Below are positions 6,962-12,035 of a stretch of 12,035 bases of DNA, in pieces; the stretch's first letter is position 1, and the number at the start of each line of letters is the position of its first letter. This stretch comes from an uncultured Eubacteriales bacterium (GTDB lineage: Bacteria; Bacillota; Clostridia; Christensenellales; CAG-138). The DNA lies in contig UQOG01000054.1 of NCBI GenBank assembly GCA_900542615.1, forward strand, positions 1-12,035, in the 5' to 3' direction. The position numbers were made by a program, and so were the translations under genes. The notes under the pieces were generated by a model. It had not been told where the DNA came from, ran no database searches, and worked only from the letters and a program-made list of their open reading frames with translations.

Positions 6962-7626
6962 AAATCCTCCTGTTCTGTGAGCAACCGCTGGAGCTGCTCC
7001 ACGCTCTCCACAATGCAGGATGCCCCGTGGGCTTCCAGTTCTTCCCGGCTTCCATAGCCATATAGCACGCCAATGCCCGGTATTCCCACCTGGCAAGCGG
7101 CGTCCATATCGTAGAGCCGATCTCCCACCATCACCGCCTCCGACGGGCTGGCGCCCAAGGCCGCCAATGCCTCCCGAATCAGCTGGGCCTTATCGCAGCC
7201 CTGATCGGTCTTGGTGGCGCTCAGGTAGTCCACCAGCTGGTCCAGCCCCGCCTGCTTTAGGTGCAGGGTGGATACGCTATGATGCTTGGCGGTGGCGATG
7301 GCCACCTTGCAGCCCTTTTCCCGCAGGGCCCGCAGCATGTCCGGTACGCCCGGATAGGGCCGCAGCAGGGATAGGACCGCCGGATCGTCCACATGGGAAC
7401 GATAGACCCGTATGGCCGTATCCACATATTCCGCCGGCAAGCCCATGTAGGCGGAGAACCCTTCCCGAAGGGGCGGGCCCACCATGGGCCGCAGCCGCTG
7501 GTCGCTCCAGGCGGCCAGCCCATCGAAGCCCAGCTCCCGCAGGGTGCGGCGCAGGGCTGCGATGATGCAAGGCCCGCTTTCCAAAAGCGTGCCGTCGAAA
7601 TCGAATAGAATGGCAGAATATTTCAT
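6958..7626 (-). CDS. HAD-superfamily phosphatase (phosphoglycolate phosphatase-like)
   Basis: 222-residue HAD hydrolase. Motif I is DFDGT with nucleophile Asp9 and acid Asp11. Motif II includes Thr112 (IATAKHH), motif III Lys146, and motif IV GDRLYDMDAA with Asp169 and Asp173. The helical cap between residues about 15 and 85 marks the phosphoglycolate phosphatase/beta-phosphoglucomutase-like group. The substrate cannot be read from sequence. The protein must start at 7626 to keep motif I, yet no Shine-Dalgarno site precedes it; a strong promoter predicts a leader of only about 11 bases. It occupies the place that tmk (thymidylate kinase) holds in B. subtilis, but has no P-loop and is not a kinase. 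Its stop overlaps the darA start. Confidence 0.92.
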   Translation of the reverse strand: MKYSAILFDFDGTLLESGPCIIAALRRTLRELGFDGLAAWSDQRLRPMVGPPLREGFSAYMGLPAEYVDTAIRVYRSHVDDPAVLSLLRPYPGVPDMLRALREKGCKVAIATAKHHSVSTLHLKQAGLDQLVDYLSATKTDQGCDKAQLIREALAALGASPSEAVMVGDRLYDMDAACQVGIPGIGVLYGYGSREELEAHGASCIVESVEQLQRLLTEQEDL

Positions 7627-7643
7627 GTTCTATTTCTATTATT

Positions 7644-7672
7644 ATTATATTCCTTAATCTTCCTTTATGCAA
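7644..7672 (-). promoter_or_regulatory. Internal promoter before the HAD gene
   Basis: On the minus strand TTGCAT (7672-7667), 17 bp spacer, TATAAT (7649-7644). The -35 lies in the last codons of the decarboxylase gene. The spacer is markedly AT-rich against the GC-rich surroundings. Start point near 7637, about 11 bases before the HAD ATG. It would uncouple HAD-darA-holB-ricT from the upstream genes. Confidence 0.75.
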
Positions 7673-9057
7673 CTGATACGGCCTTCCTCCACCCCAAAGA
7701 GGGCGAAGCCCTTGGCCTGCTGCTGCAGCAGATACGCCGCCGCATCCCCCTGGATCTCCTCCCCGGGCACCAGGCAGGCCAGCCCCGGCGGATAGACCCC
7801 CGCGGCCACCGCCGCCACCCGGCCCACAGCCCCTGCCAGAGGGATCCGCTCCGTGGGGCCCAGCATGGCCGCTCCCAGGGAGCATACCGGCCGCCCCATG
7901 GCGATGTACGGGGGCGCCTTATGGATCTGGCTCCTTCCATAGGGCAGGTGGGTCAGGCCGTCGATCAGCCGGTCATACCATTCGTCCGGGTCCTGGGGCG
8001 TGGTGATCAGCACCACACGATAGGCGTCGCACATTTCGCATACGATTCCGCTGTTGACCAGGGATTCATACGCCGCCGGCCCGTCGATGCCCCGCTCCGT
8101 CACGTCGATCACCACCCGGGTCGGGTCCATATCCACCGCCCCATAGCCTAGGCTCCCCCGATCCAGCACCCGCAGGCCGTTGATCCGGCTGATCCTGTCC
8201 CGCAGGGCCTCCACCCGGTCCATATGGCGCTGATAGCCCATTTTCGTGGCCACGTACAAGGCCCGGTCCAGGCTGGACATCAACAGGTAGCTGGGGCTGG
8301 TGGTCTGCACCATATTGCGCATCCGCCGCACCCGCTCCGGATCCATGGGGCAATGCTTGCCCACGTGCAGCACCGCGCTCTGGGTAAAGGCGGCCATGGT
8401 CTTATGGACGCTGACGCACCACAGGTCCACCTTTTTGGCCGGGAACTCCGGCAGCTCCGGGGAAAAGGGGAAATGGGCGCCGTGGGCGGCATCCACCAGC
8501 AGCAGCGCGCCATAGGCGTGGGCCACGTCCGCGATGCCCTCCACATCCGCGCAAAAGCCGTAATAATTGGGGCTGGTAAGCAGCACCGCGTCCGCCGGCT
8601 GGGCTTGCAGCGCCTCCTCCACCTGCCGGGGGGTCAGCATACCCGCCAACCCCTCCCCCGGATTCACCTCCGGCAGCAGGAAGCGGGCCTGGTGATCCGC
8701 CAAAGCCAGGGCGGAAAGGGCGCTCTTATGGCTGTCCCGGCCCAGCAGCACCCGGCGTCCCCGGCCCAAAGCCAGGGACATGGTAAGCAGCCCGGCGGTG
8801 GAGCCCCCCACCAGCAACATGCTGGCACGGGCCCCATACGCATCCCGATACGCCCCCTCCGTTACGGAGATCACCCCCGCCGGATTGGCAAGGTTATCCG
8901 TGCCGTCCAATTCCGTTACGTCCCAGCCTGCCAGCCGGTTCCCATAGGGCACGTCCTGCCCCTTATGCCCCGGCATGTGGAACCGGGCCGGATCCCGGCG
9001 GGTGTATTCGCCCAATGCTTCCGGCAGGGTCCTGCCGTATCTACGCTCTCGGTTCAT
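7654..9057 (-). CDS. Orn/Lys/Arg decarboxylase family PLP enzyme (YaaO-like)
   Basis: 467-residue PLP-dependent enzyme of the Orn/Lys/Arg decarboxylase family (fold type I). Visible motifs are RFHMPGHKG (residues 25-33), GSTAGL (85-90), DAAHGAH (189-195) with Asp189 to bind the PLP nitrogen, and SVHKT (216-220) with Lys219 as the PLP Schiff-base lysine. The C-terminal domain typical of the short Gram-positive forms (about 480 residues) is present. Likely reaction is decarboxylation of arginine, lysine or ornithine for polyamine synthesis. The substrate is not decidable here, so I give no symbol. GGAGGA lies 4 bases before the ATG, which overlaps the upstream gene's TGA (ATGA). In B. subtilis the homologue yaaO also precedes the tmk-yaaQ-holB region. 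Confidence 0.92.
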   Translation of the reverse strand: MNRERRYGRTLPEALGEYTRRDPARFHMPGHKGQDVPYGNRLAGWDVTELDGTDNLANPAGVISVTEGAYRDAYGARASMLLVGGSTAGLLTMSLALGRGRRVLLGRDSHKSALSALALADHQARFLLPEVNPGEGLAGMLTPRQVEEALQAQPADAVLLTSPNYYGFCADVEGIADVAHAYGALLLVDAAHGAHFPFSPELPEFPAKKVDLWCVSVHKTMAAFTQSAVLHVGKHCPMDPERVRRMRNMVQTTSPSYLLMSSLDRALYVATKMGYQRHMDRVEALRDRISRINGLRVLDRGSLGYGAVDMDPTRVVIDVTERGIDGPAAYESLVNSGIVCEMCDAYRVVLITTPQDPDEWYDRLIDGLTHLPYGRSQIHKAPPYIAMGRPVCSLGAAMLGPTERIPLAGAVGRVAAVAAGVYPPGLACLVPGEEIQGDAAAYLLQQQAKGFALFGVEEGRISCIKED

Positions 9058-9635
9058 GCTTCCTCCACAGCTGCGATGATCGCATCCAGCAGCCGCACCA
9101 TTTCTTCCGAAGGATGGAATACCAGCTGATACAGGTTCCCCTCCTGGACAAAAAACAGCCGGTGGGCCGTAGCCTGGGAATCGACGGTGAGCACCGCCTT
9201 ATGGCATTTCCCCTTGGCCCGGTCCGTCTCCCGGGATAGGATCCCAATGCCCCCTGCCCCCGGCTTCACCAGCGCACGCATTTCCCCAGGCAGGATCACC
9301 TCGGCGCTTTTGACCTTGTCGCCCAGCATCCGCTCCGCCACCAGGGTGCCGGTGGGATAGGGGTTGCGCAGGGGCTCCCCATAGGCGTCCAATGCGTCCG
9401 CAGGGGGCTCCTGATAATAGAGGGTGTAGCGATAGGAGGATAGCCGCTTTTTGTACAGCAAAAACGCCGCCCCGATCAGCAGCACGAAGGCTCCCAGCTG
9501 TACGATCCCTCCCCAGGTATAGGCTGCCGCGGCATTCATGATCAGCCGCAGCAGGATGGCCAGCAATATCAAGCCAACGACCAGCAGCAGGTCCCTTCCC
9601 TTTGTGGTCGGTTTTTCATTTCGCTCTTGCAGCAT
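9054..9635 (-). CDS. Two-helix membrane protein of unknown function
   Basis: 193-residue protein I do not recognise. Two hydrophobic helices at residues 15-37 and 41-61 form a hairpin, preceded by a short polar, charged N-terminus. A soluble domain of about 130 residues follows, rich in beta-strand-like patches (YRYTLYYQEP, KSAEVILPGEMRALV, ATAHRLFFVQEGNLYQLVF) and ending in an amphipathic helix. The layout recalls membrane-anchored PH-like proteins, but I see no diagnostic motif. It is the first gene of the minus-strand operon and overlaps the decarboxylase by 4 bases, so it is coupled to it. The Shine-Dalgarno site (AAGGTGA, about 10 bases upstream) is modest. That it is a real gene is supported by the promoter and overlap. 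Confidence 0.8.
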   Translation of the reverse strand: MLQERNEKPTTKGRDLLLVVGLILLAILLRLIMNAAAAYTWGGIVQLGAFVLLIGAAFLLYKKRLSSYRYTLYYQEPPADALDAYGEPLRNPYPTGTLVAERMLGDKVKSAEVILPGEMRALVKPGAGGIGILSRETDRAKGKCHKAVLTVDSQATAHRLFFVQEGNLYQLVFHPSEEMVRLLDAIIAAVEEA

Positions 9636-9680
9636 GGGCAGCCAGTCACCTTCGCTTTCTTCTTTTATACAGATACGCTT

Positions 9681-9709
9681 ATAGTATCATCTTTGGCCCG
9701 CCCGGTCAA
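9681..9709 (-). promoter_or_regulatory. Promoter of the minus-strand operon
   Basis: On the minus strand TTGACC (9709-9704), 17 bp spacer, TACTAT (9686-9681) preceded by TGA, an extended -10. The start point would be near 9674, with a leader of about 39 bases before the ATG at 9635. A second TATAAT at 9739-9734 on the same strand lacks a -35. Confidence 0.65.
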
Positions 9710-9808
9710 ATCAAATAAAGCTATGCTTTCCATATTATAATTCCCCCTTCCCGTTCCTCCTGCTTCCGAGGCGATTCGAAAATTTCCGGCTATTTTCTCT
9801 TATGGAGT

Positions 9809-9825
9809 CTTAAGAAAACCTTAAG
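9809..9825. promoter_or_regulatory. CTTAAG-N5-CTTAAG repeat, candidate response-regulator site
   Basis: Two exact CTTAAG copies, starting 11 bp apart, separated by AAAAC. An 11-bp period is the spacing used by OmpR/PhoB-type response-regulator dimers. The repeat lies about 29 bp upstream of the plus-strand -35, where an activator would sit, and about 100 bp from the minus-strand promoter. No regulator gene is adjacent. Confidence 0.45.
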
Positions 9826-9853
9826 CATTCATTCATCGGGAATTAACCTATTG

Positions 9854-9885
9854 TTGATGGTTTATTCGTTTCCTTTTGCTATACT
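9854..9885 (+). promoter_or_regulatory. Candidate promoter of the glycosyltransferase gene
   Basis: TGCTATACT at 9877-9885 is a good extended -10 (TATACT, 5 of 6). The only -35-like hexamer is TTGATG (9854-9859) at a long 20-bp spacing, so the promoter likely relies on the extended -10 or on an activator. The start point would be near 9892, giving an 84-base leader. Confidence 0.6.
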
Positions 9886-9904
9886 TCCCTTATGCTAAAT
9901 TAAA

Positions 9905-9956
9905 GGGACGTTTGTCCCCAAGGCGCCCTTCCGGCGCGAAAAGGAGCTCCCGCTCC
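9905..9956 (+). other. Leader with three tandem 5-bp hairpins
   Basis: Three perfect 5-bp stems with 4-5 base loops follow one another: GGGAC/GTCCC (9905-9918), GCGCC/GGCGC (9923-9937) and GGAGC/GCTCC (9943-9956), separated by 4 and 5 bases. They fill the transcribed leader just before AAGGAGGT (9963-9970). No known riboswitch was recognised. A role in mRNA stability or translation control is inference. Confidence 0.5.
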
Positions 9957-9975
9957 AAAACCAAGGAGGTATTCG

Positions 9976-11292
9976 ATGGAAGCCATCGTCTGGATCAATT
10001 ACCTGTTATCCGCTTTGTTTATCGCATGTTACGGTTATCAATTCCTATATATGTTTTACGCGCTGCTTTTCCCGAAAAAGACCGCCCCCATCCCCTTTGC
10101 CGCCTTTCCCGCCCCCTCTGGGAAGCGGTATGCCCTGCTGGTCTGCGCCCGCAACGAGGAGGCGGTGATCGGCGAGCTGCTTAAAAGCATCCGGGCCCAA
10201 TCCTATCCCCAGGCCCTGCTGGAGGCCTTTGTGGCGGCGGACAACTGCACCGACCTTACCGCCCTTATCGCCCGGCAGCAGGGGGCCACCGTATACGAAC
10301 GCTTCGATACCGCCAAAGTCGGCAAGGGCTATGCCCTGCAATTTCTCCTTTCCCATATCTGGCAGGACCGGGGCCAGGACGCTTTTGACGGATATTTCAT
10401 CCTGGACGCGGATAACCTGCTTTCCCCGGATTTTGTCGCCCGGATGGACGAAACCTTTTCGCGGGGCCACCGAATCGTAACCGGCTACCGGGCCTCGAAA
10501 AACTATGGGGAAAACTGGATCAGCGCCGGCTATGCCCTGTGGTTCCTGCGGGAATCCCGCTTTCTCAACGGGGCGCGGATGGGCCTTGGGACCAGCTGCA
10601 CGGTAAACGGCACCGGCTTTTTGATCCACAAGGACGTGCTGCTGCATAACGGCGGCTGGAAACACTTTTTATTGACCGAGGACGCGGAATTCAGCGCGGA
10701 CTGTGTGCTCCATGGGGAGCGGATTGCCTATTGCCCCCAGGGTATCTTTTTCGACGAGCAGCCCGTATGCTTTGCCCAGTCCTGGCGGCAGCGTCTGCGC
10801 TGGTGCAAGGGCTATTTTCAGGTGCTTCGCCGCTATGGCGGCCGTCTGTTCCGGGGTTCTTTTGCGCCCCGGGGCTTTGCCTGCTTTGACCTGACCATGT
10901 CCATCCTTCCCGCCCTGGCCATCACCCTGGCCGGCTGCGCCCTGAACCTGCTCGCTGCGCTGCTCATCCTACTCTCCGGGAAGGGCGGTATGCCGCTGCT
11001 GCTGCACTCCGCCCTGGACGGTATGCTCAACATGTATCTGACCCTGCTTGTTATGGGCGCAGTCATTACCTTCGCGGAATGGCACCGGCTGGACGCCAGC
11101 CCAGCCCGTAAGCTCCTTTATGCTCTGGCTTTCCCCATTTTTACCTTCACCTACCTGCCCATCTCCGTAGCCGCCCTCTTCCAGCGGGTGGAGTGGAAGC
11201 CGGTATACCACGGGGAACAGGCCCGGCCCGCCAAGGAAAGTCTGCGGTTGCAATTTGCCAGGATACGCAGTAAAATAGAATTGCCGCGCTAG
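9976..11292 (+). CDS. Membrane-anchored family 2 glycosyltransferase
   Basis: 438-residue processive-type GT2 enzyme. An N-terminal membrane helix (residues 5-31) is followed by a GT-A domain: CARNEE (57-62) starts the nucleotide-sugar site, DADN (144-147) is the metal-binding DxD, TED (234-236) holds the catalytic base, and QRLRW (272-276) is the QxxRW acceptor motif. Three or four C-terminal helices follow (about 307-334, 350-367, 379-403). This layout matches hyaluronan, poly-N-acetylglucosamine (IcaA/PgaC) and cellulose synthase-like enzymes at the cytoplasmic membrane. Sugar and product are unknown, and no partner exopolysaccharide genes are nearby. AAGGAGGT lies 5 bases before the ATG. 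The last 10 bases of the gene also form the 5' end of the SRP RNA. Confidence 0.93.
   Translation: MEAIVWINYLLSALFIACYGYQFLYMFYALLFPKKTAPIPFAAFPAPSGKRYALLVCARNEEAVIGELLKSIRAQSYPQALLEAFVAADNCTDLTALIARQQGATVYERFDTAKVGKGYALQFLLSHIWQDRGQDAFDGYFILDADNLLSPDFVARMDETFSRGHRIVTGYRASKNYGENWISAGYALWFLRESRFLNGARMGLGTSCTVNGTGFLIHKDVLLHNGGWKHFLLTEDAEFSADCVLHGERIAYCPQGIFFDEQPVCFAQSWRQRLRWCKGYFQVLRRYGGRLFRGSFAPRGFACFDLTMSILPALAITLAGCALNLLAALLILLSGKGGMPLLLHSALDGMLNMYLTLLVMGAVITFAEWHRLDASPARKLLYALAFPIFTFTYLPISVAALFQRVEWKPVYHGEQARPAKESLRLQFARIRSKIELPR
11248..11276 (+). promoter_or_regulatory. Promoter of the SRP RNA gene, inside the glycosyltransferase CDS
   Basis: TTGCAA (11248-11253), exactly 17 bp spacer, TAAAAT (11271-11276). 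The predicted first base, 7 past the -10, is 11283, the base where the SRP RNA 5' arm begins. The whole promoter lies in the last codons of the glycosyltransferase gene. Confidence 0.85.
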
Positions 11293-11550
11293 GCGGGGAG
11301 TTAGCGGTGCCCTGTCGCCTGCAATCCGCTACAGCAGGGCTGAATTCCCACGCCGAGGCCTGCGCCTGTGGGGCCGGCCTGTGTAAGGAGCGTTGAGGCC
11401 CGAGTCTCGTGCAACCCATCCCTGTGAACCATGTCAGGGCCGGAAGGCAGCAGCATTAAGCAGCCGTTTGGGTGTGCCGCGAGGTCGCCCGGGCGGAGCC
11501 GCCTGCACGGGTATCGCCTGTAGGGGCAGCGTCAAGGCTGGGTGCGCGGC
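11283..11550 (+). ncRNA. ffs: Signal recognition particle RNA, large Firmicutes type
   Basis: About 268 bases, the Bacillus-type long SRP RNA (scRNA) with an Alu domain. The ends pair perfectly: GCCGCGC at 11283-11289 with GCGCGGC at 11544-11550. The 5' part has the Alu-domain pattern GGCGGGGAGTTAGCGGTGCC, CTGCAATCCGCTACAGCAGGG and TGAATTCCC. The S-domain tip (11424-11461) carries GTGAACC, GTCAGG, the GGAA tetraloop (11442-11445) and GGCAGCAGCATTAAG, the Ffh-binding site. The RNA joins Ffh to target membrane proteins to the translocon. It starts inside the upstream coding sequence and is followed by its own terminator. In B. subtilis the gene lies between tadA and dnaX, not seen here. Confidence 0.97.
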
Positions 11551-11562
11551 CTTCGCAAACCC

Positions 11563-11592
11563 ACGCATCGGTTTTTGCCGGTGCGTTTTTTT
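11563..11592 (+). terminator. Intrinsic terminator of the SRP RNA
   Basis: ACGCATCGG (11563-11571) pairs with CCGGTGCGT (11578-11586), 9 bp with one T-G wobble, loop TTTTTG, followed by a run of T to 11592. It begins 12 bases after the predicted mature 3' end. Confidence 0.9.
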
Positions 11593-11644
11593 ACCGTTCG
11601 GGCAGCCTATGCCGCCCCATCATCCTGTTCGGAGGCGTTTTTCT

Positions 11645-11890
11645 ATGAAGCCTGTAACCATCCTGTTTTTTGCCATGGGGCTTATCCTGCTGGCTTTAGG
11701 CGCTATGGACGTCTATAACCTGCTAACGGTATGGCAGGGCGCCATGGGCTACTACGCTGGTTCAAACGTCCAGGTCTTGGTCCAGGCCCTCGGTCGCGCC
11801 CAGGTGGCAGGCGCACTCATTAAGCTGGTGGTGGGCATTCTTTCCCTGGCCGTTGCCATCCGCCGGCACAAGCAGGCCCGCGGGGCATAA
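11645..11890 (+). CDS. Small two-helix membrane protein, unknown function
   Basis: 81-residue protein I do not recognise. It has two hydrophobic helices, residues about 5-27 and 55-72, and a basic C-terminus (IRRHKQARGA), so both ends are probably cytoplasmic. GGAGG at 11631-11635, 9 bases upstream, supports the ATG at 11645. The frame stays open upstream to 11393, but that part is the SRP RNA gene and is not coding. No clear promoter lies between the SRP terminator and the start, so it may depend on read-through. Several GC-rich hairpins follow. The clean Shine-Dalgarno site and membrane pattern make it likely real. Confidence 0.7.
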   Translation: MKPVTILFFAMGLILLALGAMDVYNLLTVWQGAMGYYAGSNVQVLVQALGRAQVAGALIKLVVGILSLAVAIRRHKQARGA

Positions 11891-11901
11891 CCGCCGGCGG
11901 C

Positions 11902-11923
11902 GCCCCTGGGTAACGCCGGGGGC
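11902..11923. other. GC-rich hairpin after the small membrane protein gene
   Basis: GCCCCTGG pairs with CCGGGGGC (8 bp, one T-G wobble), loop of 6 bases. It lies 11 bases past the stop codon without a T-run, so it is more likely an mRNA 3'-end stabiliser than a terminator. Confidence 0.4.
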
Positions 11924-11975
11924 TGTGGGAGCCGTTGCGGCCCCGCGGGGGGCGGCGGGGGCGAAGCGCGCACAA

Positions 11976-12000
11976 AGGCGGGGGCCTCCGGCCCCCGCCT
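11976..12000. other. Perfect 11-bp GC-rich hairpin
   Basis: AGGCGGGGGCC and GGCCCCCGCCT pair perfectly around a TCC loop. No T-run follows. It stands 10 bases before the next hairpin and may act with it as a tandem terminator. Confidence 0.6.
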
Positions 12001-12009
12001 CAGGCTGTC

Positions 12010-12035
12010 GAAAAAGTGGCTTGCGCCACTTTTTC
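12010..12035. terminator. Bidirectional terminator hairpin, cut by the window end
   Basis: GAAAAAGTGGC (12010-12020) pairs perfectly over 11 bp with GCCACTTTTTC (12025-12035), loop TTGC. The A-run and T-run allow termination from both sides. The pairing reaches the last base of the window, so the arms may be longer. Confidence 0.75.

Larger units (their letters stand above)
9636..9975. other. 340-base divergent intergenic region
   Basis: No gene is seen here. It is AT-rich compared with the flanking genes. It holds the minus-strand operon promoter (9681-9709), a spaced CTTAAG repeat (9809-9825), a plus-strand promoter (9854-9885) and a leader with three small hairpins (9905-9956) before the glycosyltransferase. 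An open frame starting at 9876 runs through the leader into the glycosyltransferase in another frame and looks spurious. Confidence 0.7.

Noticed and set aside
6962..7096. Longer darA start at 7096
   Set aside because: DarA family proteins begin MKLI; the extension is a shadow of the HAD gene.
8224..9129. 301-residue open frame on the plus strand
   Set aside because: Antisense to the PLP decarboxylase; shadow frame with no recognisable motif.
9736..9741. Plus-strand TATAAT in the divergent intergenic region
   Set aside because: No -35 at 16-18 bp and no TG extension; the better plus promoter is at 9877-9885.
11393..11644. Longer start of the 81-residue gene at 11393
   Set aside because: The extension would translate SRP RNA and its terminator; the ATG at 11645 has its own Shine-Dalgarno site.
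1..12035. CRISPR arrays, tRNA genes, insertion sequences, phage or defence genes
   Set aside because: Read for regular repeats, cloverleaf ends, inverted terminal repeats and known motifs; none were seen.

Overview
The window reads as chromosomal DNA of a GC-rich member of the Clostridia (Firmicutes), probably an anaerobe. The reasons are the long SRP RNA with an Alu domain, the cluster darA-holB-ricT next to a YaaO-type Orn/Lys/Arg decarboxylase (the B. subtilis yaaO-yaaT neighbourhood), a stand-alone 2[4Fe-4S] ferredoxin, strong Shine-Dalgarno sites and extended -10 promoters. The genus cannot be told from sequence alone. No phage, transposase, CRISPR array, toxin-antitoxin pair or recognisable defence genes are present. 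Most of the window is core or near-core genes in compact operons.

Layout. (1) Bases 21-2811: a CPBP-family membrane protease on the minus strand diverges from a plus-strand psuK-psuG pair (pseudouridine salvage). The two -10 elements lie about 10 bp apart. A hairpin at 2831-2883 separates psuG from the convergent MATE gene. (2) Bases 2900-4407: a MATE efflux transporter with a perfect 16-bp palindrome upstream, then the terminator of the ferredoxin gene. (3) Bases 4408-9635, all minus strand and read from right to left: a two-helix membrane protein, the YaaO-like decarboxylase, a HAD phosphatase, darA (c-di-AMP receptor), holB (clamp-loader delta prime), ricT and the small ferredoxin. Three gene junctions overlap or nearly touch. 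Promoter-like sites precede the first gene, the HAD gene and the ferredoxin. (4) Bases 9636-9975: a divergent intergenic region with a spaced CTTAAG repeat, a plus-strand promoter and a leader with three tandem small hairpins. (5) Bases 9976-11890, plus strand: a membrane-bound family 2 glycosyltransferase, the SRP RNA gene (its promoter and first bases lie inside the glycosyltransferase gene) with its terminator, and an 81-residue membrane protein. (6) Bases 11891-12035: a GC-rich tail with several hairpins, the last cut by the window edge.

How they work together. PsuK and PsuG form a two-step pathway: pseudouridine to pseudouridine 5'-phosphate, then to uracil and ribose 5-phosphate. The minus-strand operon joins replication (HolB), c-di-AMP sensing (DarA), the RNA-processing regulator RicT and metabolic enzymes, as in other Firmicutes. 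It lacks the usual tmk and yaaR and carries a HAD phosphatase in the tmk position. I saw no clear undescribed system. The most notable features are regulatory: the embedded SRP promoter, the near-leaderless HAD message, the three-hairpin leader, the operator-like palindromes, and an unusual basic tail on RicT.
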